Of a stretch of DNA of 54,559 nucleotides, positions 1-8,375 are shown one piece after another. Source of the stretch: Myxococcales bacterium (GTDB taxonomy: Bacteria > Myxococcota_A > Polyangia > Polyangiales > Polyangiaceae). The notes beneath the pieces were generated by a model that did no database searches, was not told the DNA's origin, and saw nothing but the letters and a program-made list of their open reading frames with translations. The stretch lies in contig JAJZQG010000023.1 of the NCBI GenBank assembly GCA_021847645.1, forward strand, positions 1 to 54,559, in the 5' to 3' direction. Both the position numbers and the translations under genes were made by a program. Each line of letters opens with the position of its first letter. Within the stretch, counting starts at the first letter, position 1.

Positions 1-1
1 T

Positions 2-1051
2 ACCGTCAAGAAACCTTTCTTCGACGAGATGATGTCGCGCATCTCCTCGGTCGTCGATCCGGCGCGCATCCGCAACGTCGTGTCCCTGCACGCCGAGCTC
101 GACCACTCCGGCTGCCTGCCTCAGCTCGTCGCTGCCGTTCGCCCCGATCGCGTCCTGACCTCCAAGGCCGGTGTTGCCACCCTCGCCGCCCACTTCGATC
201 TCGACGTGCCCGTCGAGCCCGTGCCCAACGCCGCCGCCGTCGACGTCGGTGGCGCGCGATTCACCTTCCACGAGGCGCGCATGCTGCATTGGCCGGAAAG
301 CATGATCGGCGTGCTCGACGGCGACAACATCATGTTCACCCAGGATGCGTTCGGTATGCACGTCGCCAGCCACGAGCGGTTCGCCGACGAGCTGCCGGCG
401 GACATCGTCGACTACGAGACCGCCAAGTACTTTGCGAACGTGCTGATGCCGTACTCGTCGCCCATGAGCAAGCTGCTCGACAAGCTCGGCGATGTCATCA
501 GCGGTGCGAAGGTGATCGCCACCGACCACGGACCCATCTGGCGGCGCGGTCAGGCCGACGTCGTCGCAAAGTACCGCACATGGTGCGATCGGCGCGCGGC
601 CCGCAAGGTCGTCATCGTCTATGCCTCCATGTGGCAGAGCACCGCCTCCATGGCCCGCGCGATCGCCGAAGGCGCCCACGAGGGCGGCGCGCGCGTCAAG
701 CTCATGGCGCTCGACCAGGCCCACCGCAGCGACGTGCTCACCGAGTTGCTCGACGCGGCTGCGCTTTTGGTCGGCTCGCCCAACCTCAACGGTCAGATGT
801 TCCCCACCGTGGCCGATCTGCTCACGTACCTCAAGGGCATGAAGCCCAGGAACCTCATCGGTGCTGCCTTCGGGTCGTACGGATGGAGCACGACTGCGGC
901 CGACCAGGTGCACGAGACCCTCAAGGAGCTCAAGGTCGAGCTGGTACGCGAGCCGCTCGTGGTCAAGTACGTGCCCCGCGATGCGGACCTGCTCGCGTGC
1001 CGCGAGTTCGGCCGCCAGCTCGCTGCCAAGGTGTGTGAGACCGTGGCCTGA
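2..1051 (+). CDS. FprA-family flavo-diiron protein (A-type flavoprotein), 5'-truncated by window edge
   Basis: C-terminal 349 residues of a flavo-diiron protein; the frame is open from the first bases (TVKKPFFDEMM...), so the true start lies outside the window. Visible diiron-site motifs of the metallo-beta-lactamase-like domain are HAELDHSG (HxExDH), MLHWPESM, TQDAFG and ATDHGPIWR, which together supply the expected His/Glu/Asp ligands. From about residue 200 a flavodoxin-like FMN domain follows (KVVIVYASMWQST as phosphate-binding loop, then GSPNLNG and GAAFGSYGWS). Members of this family reduce O2 to water or NO to N2O in the cytoplasm, using electrons from rubredoxin or a similar donor. 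No rubredoxin extension is present at the C-terminus. The family call is firm; the preferred substrate cannot be told from sequence. Confidence 0.93.
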   Translation, partial: TVKKPFFDEMMSRISSVVDPARIRNVVSLHAELDHSGCLPQLVAAVRPDRVLTSKAGVATLAAHFDLDVPVEPVPNAAAVDVGGARFTFHEARMLHWPESMIGVLDGDNIMFTQDAFGMHVASHERFADELPADIVDYETAKYFANVLMPYSSPMSKLLDKLGDVISGAKVIATDHGPIWRRGQADVVAKYRTWCDRRAARKVVIVYASMWQSTASMARAIAEGAHEGGARVKLMALDQAHRSDVLTELLDAAALLVGSPNLNGQMFPTVADLLTYLKGMKPRNLIGAAFGSYGWSTTAADQVHETLKELKVELVREPLVVKYVPRDADLLACREFGRQLAAKVCETVA

Positions 1052-1242
1052 GCCGCGACATCGAACAGGGCATGCTGCGCTCGCGGACGCTGTCGAGCTG
1101 AGGTGATCGCGTTTGCACGGGCGAGAACTTGACGCGCGCGCCCGTTCGGGATCCATATGGCGCCGATGCTACCCTGGTTTCGCGCCCGCCGGGCATCCGC
1201 GCCTCTCGATGCCCTCGTGCCCCGCCCCGAAGGAGCACGCCG

Positions 1243-2127
1243 ATGATTGGCGTCTACGATTCCGGCTATGGCGGCTTGTCTGTGTTGCGCGAGCTTCGCG
1301 CCGTGCTTCCCCGCCACGACTTCGTCTACCTCGGAGACTCGGGCCGCGCGCCCTATGGCGGCCGCGATACCGACACCGTGCTCGACTTCGCCGAGCAATG
1401 CGTCGAGCGCCTCTTCGAAGAGGGCTGCCGCCTCATCGTCGTCGCTTGCCACACCGTCTCGTGCGTGGCCCTGCGCCACCTGCAGCGCCGCTACGTTCAG
1501 GGCCCGGACAGCCAGCGACGCATCCTGGGCGTCACCATCCCCGCTGCCGAAGCCGCAGTCGCCGTCAGCCAGGGGCATGTCGGCGTGATCGGCACCACGC
1601 GCACGATCTCCTCCGGCACGTTTGCCATGGAGATCGCCAAGCTGGGCCCCCATCGCGTCAGCGCCCACGCCGCGCCGCTGCTGGCCCCGATCGTGGAAGA
1701 AGCCTGGGAAGACTCCGACATAGCCAGGCTCGCCGTCGCCCGCTACGTGGCTCAGTTCCCGGGCATCGACACGCTCGTATTGGCTTGTACCCATTACCCG
1801 CTCCTCCTTCCGGCCTTCGAAGCAGCCGTGGGCCGCGGCGTGCGCGTGCTCGACCCGAGCCCGGCCGTCGCCGCTCGGCTCCTCGATTGGCTCGCACGCC
1901 ACCCGGGCTATGCGGAAGAAGGAACAGGCGCCCTGCGCGTCCTGTGTACCGGTGATCCGGACGTGTTCCGACGCCACGGGGCGCGGTTCCTGGGCGCCGA
2001 GCTGCCCGCCGTGCAGCACGTCGCCGAGGAGCAGGGACGGCTCGCCCACCGAGACAGCGTGCGAGTCGTGCTGGGCCAGGTCGTGCGCGACAGCGCTCCC
2101 GGCGCAAAGACCGACCCACCGCGATAG
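1243..2127 (+). CDS. murI: Glutamate racemase
   Basis: 294 residues, the usual length. It interconverts L- and D-glutamate for peptidoglycan precursors in the cytoplasm. The N-terminus has the YDSGYGGLSVL signature; the two catalytic cysteines lie in VVACHTVS and LVLACTHYPLL. The first motif reads ACHTVS rather than the usual ACNTAS, a non-standard Asn-to-His change next to the catalytic Cys. I chose ATG 1243 because AAGGAG precedes it by about 7 nt; an upstream in-frame start at 1129 adds unrelated Arg/Pro-rich residues. It stands alone, convergent with the HerA-nuclease gene 35 bp downstream. Aspartate racemase is the alternative but fits less well. Confidence 0.93.
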   Translation: MIGVYDSGYGGLSVLRELRAVLPRHDFVYLGDSGRAPYGGRDTDTVLDFAEQCVERLFEEGCRLIVVACHTVSCVALRHLQRRYVQGPDSQRRILGVTIPAAEAAVAVSQGHVGVIGTTRTISSGTFAMEIAKLGPHRVSAHAAPLLAPIVEEAWEDSDIARLAVARYVAQFPGIDTLVLACTHYPLLLPAFEAAVGRGVRVLDPSPAVAARLLDWLARHPGYAEEGTGALRVLCTGDPDVFRRHGARFLGAELPAVQHVAEEQGRLAHRDSVRVVLGQVVRDSAPGAKTDPPR

Positions 2128-2162
2128 AGGGCAATCCGCGCGGGCGCCCGGCGCTTGCGCAC

Positions 2163-4331
2163 TCAGCCCTTTCGCCAGGCTTCCCGCAGCGACGGTGGCG
2201 TATTCGCCATCACGTCCTCGTCGGTCCACGGTACGCCGTGCGCTGTCAACAGGGACCTGACCTTGATCCAGCGCGGTGTCCCGCTCTGCGCCGACCGGGT
2301 CAGCAGGAACGTCCCGTGCGCCGCCGACATCAGCTGGTCCGCTGCCGAGGTGGCGTCGAACTCCGATGCCCACGACAGCAGCTTGCGCGCCCGCGCCTTG
2401 TCTTGTGTCGCCCCGATCCGGCCCAGCGCCAGCGTGTGCGCTTGCGACAGTACCTTGTAGTCGACGTCGGTGAAGTTCTGCGTGCAGAACAGCCCGCACA
2501 CCCCGTACTTCCTTCCCTCCTTGAACAGCCTGCGCAGGATGGACTTGGCCGGCGGATCCCCGTGGGGCGGTACGAAGGGCCCGACCTCGTCCAGATACAG
2601 CAATAGCTGCGGAGCCGACGACGGCTGCCCGAGCATCCACGCATAGACGTCGGACAGCACCGTAGCCACGAATCGTTGGCGCGCGCCGGTGTCGCCGAGG
2701 GAATTGAGCCACAGCACGTTGATCGGTGTCTTGCCTGGCTCGGACGCGGTCAGCAGATCCTCGACCCGCAGCCGCCGTCCCTTGTCGTAGAGAAAGCGCT
2801 GCGTGCCGGCGGCCAGCACGCGCAGCTGCTCGGCCAAGGTCTCGCGACGCGTCTTGGAGCGTAGCAGCGGATCGATGTGCAACGAGCCCGGCTCGCGCAC
2901 CAGCTCGACCAGGCCCGACAAGGACACGCCGGGCGGCGCTGCCGTCAACAGCTGCGCAATGTACTCCTTCGCGACCAGGCCCCAGGAATCGGGGATCCGA
3001 ACCGCCCCAAGCAGGTTCTCCGCAATGGCAGCCATGCAGAACCCACGAGCTTCCTCGTCGAGCGAAGGGGAGGGAACGCGCAGCGGATTGAGGCAAATGC
3101 GCAGTCCCGCGTCCGAGGCCGGCGTGAAGATGCGTGTCTCGACCCGCTCGCGGAACGCCGTCGCGCGCTCGGACGGATGCCCCGCCTCGTCCGGCCGGAG
3201 ACTGGCCAGTTGGGCGAGGTCGCCCTGCATGTCCACGGCCAGCACCGGAATCCCCGCCAGCGCGGCTTCCTCGACAAGGCACTTGGCAAGCCACGTCTTG
3301 CCCGCGCCCGTGGAGCCGAAGACAGCCATGTGGTGCACCAAGTCCGACGGCTCGATGCGGGCCGGGGTGCCGCTCGCCACGTCTTGTCCCACCCACAACG
3401 CCGCGGGCTCGAGCTCCTGCCTGGGTGTCGCGGGCGGAGGTTGTGCAGGCTCCGATGCCGGGGGCTGCGACGCCGCCGGCGTGGACGCCTCGCTCTCGCC
3501 GCCGTTCGCCTCGTCCTCCGGCAACGTTCGCCCCCACCTCGCCCAACAAACGCTTTGCGCCACGCACGCTCGGCACGTCGACGGCTCGTCGGCCGCGGGT
3601 GGGGTAGCGCCTTGTCTCCATTCGGCCATGTGCTGCAGCTGAGCGCGCAGCTCGGTTGTGTCCTGCGGTCGAGCCGGCCCTCCGCGAACGAGCTCTACGC
3701 GGTCCTCGGTGACGTGCAGCAGCGCCGCCGCCGCATCGATCCCGCGGGCCCGGTAGGCCATCGCGTACAGTCGCACCTGCTCGGCCTGCGCCCGATCCGA
3801 GCCCGCGTAGGTCTTCAGATCCCATACCCACGTCAGCCCCGTGCGCGCGTCCCGGCACAGCAGATCCACGCGGCCGTTTACACGCATGTCCCCCAGATCG
3901 ATCGTTACCGCGTCCTCCGTCGCCAGGATCGATCTCGCCACCGCCTCCCGTGCGTCGGCTGCCTCCGTACGCGCCCGAACCAGCAACGTCCCGATCAGCG
4001 CGCTCAGACTCCGTGTCACCGTGTCGAGCCGCGCCAGCTCCGCGCCCGGTATCGAGCCGGCCAGCTGGATCGCCCGGTGATGAGCCTCGCGGTATGCGAT
4101 GCGGTAGCAGGCGTCGCGCACCGGTTCCGCACGCGCCGCGCGCTCGGCCAGCGCCGCGAGCAGCCGACGGTCCCCGACTGCGTCCCGCGCGAGCGTCGCC
4201 AGGACTGCGTGGGCCGCGGTGCCAATCGACGAGCCGCCCGGCGGCTCTACCCGGTGTCCCTCGCCCGCGAGCACGAATTGCCTGGGGCAGCGCACGGCCG
4301 TGACGACTTCGGTGACCTGGAAGGCAACCAT
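2163..4331 (-). CDS. Cas4/AddB-like Fe-S PD-(D/E)XK nuclease fused to HerA-type ATPase
   Basis: 722 residues with two domains. Residues 1-265 look like a RecB/Cas4-type nuclease: C15 in RCPRQF, H41, GRVDLL (D156), WDLKTY (D171-x-K173), QVRLYAMA (Q185, Y189), and a C-terminal C253-x2-C256-x5-C262. With C15 this reproduces the four-Cys iron-sulfur staple of AddB, Cas4 and related exonucleases. A Pro/Ala/Glu-rich linker (270-310) leads to a HerA/DUF87-like translocase: Walker A GSTGAGKT (339-346), VDMQGDLAQL, Walker B LLLYLDEVGPF (D581-E582), then KEGRKYGV and a CTQNFTDVD sensor-like segment. HerA normally works with a separate nuclease such as NurA; here both activities sit in one chain. Last gene of a three-gene operon, 3 bp after the ATPase gene. 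A role in DNA end processing, repair or anti-phage defence is inferred. Confidence 0.85.
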   Translation of the reverse strand: MVAFQVTEVVTAVRCPRQFVLAGEGHRVEPPGGSSIGTAAHAVLATLARDAVGDRRLLAALAERAARAEPVRDACYRIAYREAHHRAIQLAGSIPGAELARLDTVTRSLSALIGTLLVRARTEAADAREAVARSILATEDAVTIDLGDMRVNGRVDLLCRDARTGLTWVWDLKTYAGSDRAQAEQVRLYAMAYRARGIDAAAALLHVTEDRVELVRGGPARPQDTTELRAQLQHMAEWRQGATPPAADEPSTCRACVAQSVCWARWGRTLPEDEANGGESEASTPAASQPPASEPAQPPPATPRQELEPAALWVGQDVASGTPARIEPSDLVHHMAVFGSTGAGKTWLAKCLVEEAALAGIPVLAVDMQGDLAQLASLRPDEAGHPSERATAFRERVETRIFTPASDAGLRICLNPLRVPSPSLDEEARGFCMAAIAENLLGAVRIPDSWGLVAKEYIAQLLTAAPPGVSLSGLVELVREPGSLHIDPLLRSKTRRETLAEQLRVLAAGTQRFLYDKGRRLRVEDLLTASEPGKTPINVLWLNSLGDTGARQRFVATVLSDVYAWMLGQPSSAPQLLLYLDEVGPFVPPHGDPPAKSILRRLFKEGRKYGVCGLFCTQNFTDVDYKVLSQAHTLALGRIGATQDKARARKLLSWASEFDATSAADQLMSAAHGTFLLTRSAQSGTPRWIKVRSLLTAHGVPWTDEDVMANTPPSLREAWRKG

Positions 4332-4334
4332 CGC

Positions 4335-6431
4335 TCAGTCCTCCGGGCGCAGCAGCGCCACGTGCACCCGCGAGCGATCCTGCACCAGGTCCAGAATGCC
4401 CTGCACGCGAAGCGCCTCCACCGCGGCATGGATGACGTCGACCGGGAGCGTCAGGCGCTCGGCCAGCACCGGCAACGTCTCGATAGACCGTTGGTCGCGC
4501 AAATACTTTCGGACCCGGGCGAGCGTCGGTGCGTCCGCCGCCGCGGCCGGACGATGCTCCTTCGCATCGTCGAACGCCGCTGCGGCCGCACGGTCGAGAA
4601 GGGCTCCGAGCCGCTCGAGCTGCTCGAGCGCCGCCTGCCTCGCCTCCGCCTCCGGCACCGGAATGTCTCCCGCGGCCGCCGCATTGAGCAGCGACTCGAA
4701 CGCGGACAGGGGCGCCACGTCGCCGTCGTCGAGCCACAGCACCGCGCCGTGCGGGCTGAGCTCGACGACCAACTCCCGCGCCATCGGCGGCAGCGGCAGC
4801 GCGCTCTCCCGCAGCAACAGCACGCGCTCGGCCGCCCCGGTCCTGAGCACGGCCTTCAGACGTCTGGCCGCCGCCGCCGCGCTTCCGCCATGCGTGCTGT
4901 TGTTGGCCTCGAAGTACACCCGGCGTCGTGTGCCCCCGCGCTCGAGCGTCACTCGCGTGCCCGGCGCGGGACGCTGCCTGAGCCGCACTTGCTCCACCGA
5001 CTCGATGCGCGCGCCCGACGCGCGGCGGCCGGCGACCCATGCCGCCTTGAAGGTTTCACGCAGCATGCCCTGCACCACGTCTGCCCGCGCTTCCGGCAGC
5101 CGTGGGGGCTTGCGCGACTCCTCCTCCACGATCGCCGCGAACCGCACGCGCACGACTTCCCGCGCCGAGGGCGCATGTGCGGCGCGATCCGGCGCAGGAC
5201 GACGCCCGGCCAGCAGCGCCCGGAAGTGATTGAGCACGGCGCGCGGCGTCCTCAGGTTCGCGCTCCGGATCTCCTGCAGCACCGTCTCCCGCTCCCACGG
5301 ATAGAACGGAGAGGGCGGTGTCTGGTCGACCCCGTGCCAGAATCGTCGCATGCGCGCCGCCACCAGGGCCGCCGCCTGCTCCGGCGTGAGCGAGCGCAGC
5401 ACCAACGCCGGTTGATCGTCGAGCCGGTCGCGCGCCTGCTCCTGCGCACGATCGCGCATCCGCGGCCAGATCTGCGTCTGGCAGAAGATGGCGATCACCG
5501 CCGCCCCCGGCGCGTTGAAGACCTCCGCCAGCGCCGTCATCAGCGCCGAGACCGCCTCCTCGCCGAGCCGCTCGGTGCCCTCGATCTGGTCCAGCGCCAG
5601 CACCAGGCTCACGTCCGCCAGCCGCGATAGTTGCAGCACCGTCGAGAGCCCACGCCACGCCCCGTCTTCCCCGTCCAACACCAGACGCGTGCCCAGCTTC
5701 TCCAGCCGATCGTCGGCCAGGCTGGCACCGCCCATCCACTCGACCACGTCCGATCGCTTCGCCGGGTCCGGGTACAGAAGAGCCGTGCGAAGCACTTCGC
5801 TGTCGATGCCCGCGAGCTCGGGCAGCCGGGCCGCTCCCACCACGAAGTCCTCGCCCATCGTGCGCCACGCCTCCGCCATCAGCTCGGCGAAGGCTGCCAG
5901 AAACCGCTCCGGCCGATGCTGCGTGAGCGACCGCAGCAGCGTGGACAAGGAGCCGTCCACCCAGGGCGCGTCCGCCAGCAGACGCACCATGCGCAGGATC
6001 GCCCGCCACATCACCAGGTCGAACGGGGACTCGATCGCCGAGTCGGCATGCGCGTGAATCGCGAGCGGACGGCGCAGGTGCCGCACCGTCTCGTGCAGCA
6101 AGTGGTGAAATACCCGGTCGACCGAGCGCATCGGCTCGATCGGCGCCAGCGCGACCGGTCCGGACCCAGGCTGCGACCAGCTCTCCTCCGCGCGACGACG
6201 CATCCACGCCAGCAGGTGCGTCTTTCCTTCGCCCGGATCCCCGGTGATCACCTGCAGCGCATTGACCTGCTCGCGACGGCAATGCTCGATGGCCGCCAGC
6301 AGGCGATCGCGTGCCTCGGCGTGGATCTCGGGAACGTCCGGCGTGTCGCGGAATGCGTTGGGCAACACGCTGTCCGAGAACGGGCTGGGCGCGCCCGCGA
6401 GCAGCTTGTCGAGCTCCGGATGCGTCGTCAT
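4335..6431 (-). CDS. AAA/STAND-like P-loop ATPase with C-terminal winged helix
   Basis: 698 residues. Walker A is GDPGEGKT (64-71), followed by HLLAWMRRR. The Walker B strand reads LVLALDQIE (D281) and a sensor-like strand AVIAIFCQTQIW follows, a layout typical of ORC/Cdc6- or BrxD-like ATPases. The middle (about 440-600) has a segment with VYFEANNSTHGG and VLLLRE strands, possibly a restriction-endonuclease-like or REC-like fold. The last about 60 residues (VRKYLRDQRSIETLPVLAERL...) read as a winged helix. Its ATG overlaps the stop of the upstream gene by 4 bp (ATGA), and its stop lies 3 bp from the HerA-nuclease start, so stoichiometric co-translation is likely. It may load or regulate the HerA-nuclease on DNA; this is inference. 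I do not recognise a named family. Confidence 0.75.
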   Translation of the reverse strand: MTTHPELDKLLAGAPSPFSDSVLPNAFRDTPDVPEIHAEARDRLLAAIEHCRREQVNALQVITGDPGEGKTHLLAWMRRRAEESWSQPGSGPVALAPIEPMRSVDRVFHHLLHETVRHLRRPLAIHAHADSAIESPFDLVMWRAILRMVRLLADAPWVDGSLSTLLRSLTQHRPERFLAAFAELMAEAWRTMGEDFVVGAARLPELAGIDSEVLRTALLYPDPAKRSDVVEWMGGASLADDRLEKLGTRLVLDGEDGAWRGLSTVLQLSRLADVSLVLALDQIEGTERLGEEAVSALMTALAEVFNAPGAAVIAIFCQTQIWPRMRDRAQEQARDRLDDQPALVLRSLTPEQAAALVAARMRRFWHGVDQTPPSPFYPWERETVLQEIRSANLRTPRAVLNHFRALLAGRRPAPDRAAHAPSAREVVRVRFAAIVEEESRKPPRLPEARADVVQGMLRETFKAAWVAGRRASGARIESVEQVRLRQRPAPGTRVTLERGGTRRRVYFEANNSTHGGSAAAAARRLKAVLRTGAAERVLLLRESALPLPPMARELVVELSPHGAVLWLDDGDVAPLSAFESLLNAAAAGDIPVPEAEARQAALEQLERLGALLDRAAAAAFDDAKEHRPAAAADAPTLARVRKYLRDQRSIETLPVLAERLTLPVDVIHAAVEALRVQGILDLVQDRSRVHVALLRPED

Positions 6432-7072
6432 CGTGCAACCACGAAGTACAGCAGGCCCCGTCCCTCGACCATGATGCCCTCCGACCCGTCCTGCACGGCC
6501 GACCGGTCGTTGGCGACCTTCAGGTCGATGTCATACGCTCGCTCGGCTGCCAGCAGCGCCGCGTCCAGCTCGTCACGGGCAACGCCCAGATGCGCCAGAT
6601 ACTTGCGGAGCGCCGGTAGCGGCACGAGCCCTCCCAGACGCTCGCGCCTACCGAGTTCCTCGACGGCATCCCGAATCTCTCTCGAAAGATCCACCGGCCG
6701 CGCCGCCGCAGGCTCCGGGGGCGACGCGCCACCCGCACCGTCCCACACCGCCGGTGCCTCGCTCGCCCGATCCCGCACCAGCATCGCGCGCAGCGCCCGT
6801 ACCTCCTCGCGCAGCGCCACGATCGCCCGGAACAAGTCGATCGTCTTCGGACGTGCAGGCAAAAGCTCCGACGCCACCTGCCGCCCGCGGTCGGTCAGCC
6901 CGATGCGCGGCTTGGCTTTCGGTGACGCCGCAGGCAATTCGGCGATGAGCGACTGGTCGAGCAGGCGCAGGACCGTGATTGGGTCAGCACCCGCGCGCGA
7001 CGCAGTCTGCGGTCCCTTGGTCCAGAGATTGCGAAGGACTTTCTCTTCGGCAGGAGAGATGGGCGCGGCCAT
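6428..7072 (-). CDS. Two-winged-helix, coiled-coil protein (first gene of the HerA-nuclease operon)
   Basis: 214 residues. The N-terminus (MAAPISPAEEKVLRNL... to LTDRGRQVASEL) has the shape of a MarR/PadR-like winged helix. A charged helix follows (LFRAIVALREEVRALRAML, a likely coiled coil), then a Pro/Ala-rich linker and a second winged-helix-like block ending LLYFVVAR. It could be a kleisin- or kite-like connector, a DNA-binding subunit or an autoregulator of the operon. ATG 7072 was chosen because the longer frame from 7192 would overlap the upstream lipoprotein gene, though no strong ribosome site is visible. The 3' end overlaps the ATPase gene by 4 bp. No named family recognised. Confidence 0.7.
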   Translation of the reverse strand: MAAPISPAEEKVLRNLWTKGPQTASRAGADPITVLRLLDQSLIAELPAASPKAKPRIGLTDRGRQVASELLPARPKTIDLFRAIVALREEVRALRAMLVRDRASEAPAVWDGAGGASPPEPAAARPVDLSREIRDAVEELGRRERLGGLVPLPALRKYLAHLGVARDELDAALLAAERAYDIDLKVANDRSAVQDGSEGIMVEGRGLLYFVVAR

Positions 7073-7142
7073 GCGAGGTTCGTATCCGAACCCCCTGGCG
7101 TTGACAATGCCCGTTCGTGGAATCCCGAACGGCGCTCCGGTC

Positions 7143-7334
7143 TCAATAGCAGGTGCAGCTTCCGGCGCCGGTATACGAGTAGTTCCCGCCACAGCAGGTC
7201 TTGCACTCGTCGCTGGACTTGCTCGCGTTGCACGCGGCCGTCTTGGACGCGTTCTGCTTGCAGCAGCCCGCCATGCCTGAGCCCAACCACAGCGCTCCCA
7301 GCACCAACACGATCGAGATCGCCACTCGCTTCAT
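7143..7334 (-). CDS. Small Cys-rich lipoprotein
   Basis: 63 residues. A classic lipoprotein leader (MKRVAISIVLVLGALWLG, lipobox MAGC with C24) is followed by a mature part of about 39 residues with eight cysteines (CCKQN, TAACNAS, CKTCCGG, SCTCY). It starts at ATG 7334; the frame upstream has no leader-like sequence. It lies 70 bp upstream of the winged-helix gene on the same strand and could share its transcript. Function unknown; disulfide-stabilised or metal-binding in the periplasm or outer membrane is possible. Its CCK sequence after the lipobox resembles the lipoprotein at 17247. Confidence 0.7.
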   Translation of the reverse strand: MKRVAISIVLVLGALWLGSGMAGCCKQNASKTAACNASKSSDECKTCCGGNYSYTGAGSCTCY

Positions 7335-7486
7335 TCCGCCACCGCTTCCCGCAGCACCCTCGCGAACCGGCCGGCCCGCAACCGCACAACGCTCTGCCCC
7401 CGACCGATCCATGATGCCGCAGGATACGCGCGCCGAGCTGGATTGCCTACCGCAATCCGCACGCCACCGGCCCCGCGAATGCGAGG

Positions 7487-8218
7487 TCAGTAGTCGGCCT
7501 TCTTGCCAGCACAATCGATTACGACGGGCCCGGGCGGGAATGCCGTGGCGCTCGACATCGCGGTCATGGTGAAGGTCGAGCCCTCGAGCGTGGCTCCGGC
7601 CAGGTAGTCGGGCTTGGACACGGTGCCGGTGACGGTGCCGCAGATGAACTGCAGCGGTTTGCAGAACTCGCCAGCCGCCGCGTGCAGCTGGGCGAGGGTC
7701 TCGATGTCGAGGCCGGAGATGGGGTTGGCGTCGCCAGAGACCGCAATCGCGCCCATGTCAGCATCGAAGCTGCCGTCGGCCGCAACGGTGAAGGGGCCGC
7801 CATGGACAGGATCGCCTTTGGGCGTCACATGGTCGAAGCGGTCCAAGGGCTGGAAGTCCAGGCTCAGGCTGGTGCCGTCCCAGGTGACCGTGCCCAGGAA
7901 CATGATGGGTTGGGTCGGGGAGAAGACGGCGGACAACGCCACGTAGTAGTGGGGAGCAACGTCGCTCGTCGCGGGCAGGTCGCATGGCGCCGGTTCCTCG
8001 GCCGCTTCGATGGGCGCGTCGGCGACGTCCTCGACAGACGCCTCGGGCGAGGCCTCCGGAAGCTCCCCGGCATCGGTTGCGTGGATGCGATCCCAACGTT
8101 CGACGAAATCATTGTACTGGCCTGAAGGGTCGGCGCAGCCTGCTCCCGCCGCCACGAACAACACCCCCGTACAAAGGGCTAGAGCAGTTGGACGAAATAT
8201 CGGGAGCGCGGGCGTCAT
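7487..8218 (-). CDS. Hypothetical lipoprotein
   Basis: 243 residues. N-terminal leader ends in lipobox AGAGC (C28), followed by an acidic, Ala/Pro/Glu-rich linker (about 45-85). A compact beta-rich domain comes next (HYYVALSAVFSP, FLGTVTWDGTSLSLDFQPL, FCKPLQFICGTVTGTV) with a likely disulfide pair around FCKPLQFIC. ATG 8218 is preceded by GGAG about 9 nt upstream; an in-frame TTG at 8233 would add five residues. It is divergent from the FadL-type gene. The pattern is common among myxobacterial surface lipoproteins of unknown function. Confidence 0.72.
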   Translation of the reverse strand: MTPALPIFRPTALALCTGVLFVAAGAGCADPSGQYNDFVERWDRIHATDAGELPEASPEASVEDVADAPIEAAEEPAPCDLPATSDVAPHYYVALSAVFSPTQPIMFLGTVTWDGTSLSLDFQPLDRFDHVTPKGDPVHGGPFTVAADGSFDADMGAIAVSGDANPISGLDIETLAQLHAAAGEFCKPLQFICGTVTGTVSKPDYLAGATLEGSTFTMTAMSSATAFPPGPVVIDCAGKKADY

Positions 8219-8233
8219 GCTCGGATTCTCCAA

Positions 8234-8274
8234 TTGACACGAGGCTTACGCAAGTCTTATGAAGACTTATGAAG
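8234..8274 (+). promoter_or_regulatory. Sigma-70-type promoter of the FadL-like gene, with 10-bp tandem repeat
   Basis: A perfect -35 TTGACA (8234-8239) is followed after 18 bp by TATGAA (8258-8263). A 10-bp direct repeat CTTATGAAG(A/C) (8256-8265 and 8266-8275) covers the -10 and the likely transcription start. The repeat could give a second -10 (TATGAA at 8268) or an operator. This AT-rich stretch stands out against the GC-rich surroundings. The gene start is about 110 bp downstream. Confidence 0.55.
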
Positions 8275-8375
8275 CTACTTCGAGCGTGAGTCAACCGAGT
8301 TCCGTGTCAGCGGCTCACGATGGACTCTCCGAGAGTCCCCGGGGGTCGACCCCGCTTGCGACAAAAGGATCGAGC

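Noticed and set aside
1129..1150. TTGACG as -35 for murI
   Set aside because: No convincing -10 at 16-18 bp; the CATATG downstream is at 19 bp and matches poorly.
2128..2162. GC-rich partial inverted repeat between convergent murI and HerA-nuclease
   Set aside because: Short, imperfect and without a T-tract; not good enough to call a terminator.
793..5040. Long minus-strand frame of 1415 codons
   Set aside because: Its frame differs from the HerA-nuclease, overlaps three real genes and is low-complexity Arg/Gly-rich.
2877..5630. Plus-strand frame of 917 codons
   Set aside because: Antisense to the HerA-nuclease and ATPase genes; no recognisable domain and atypical composition.
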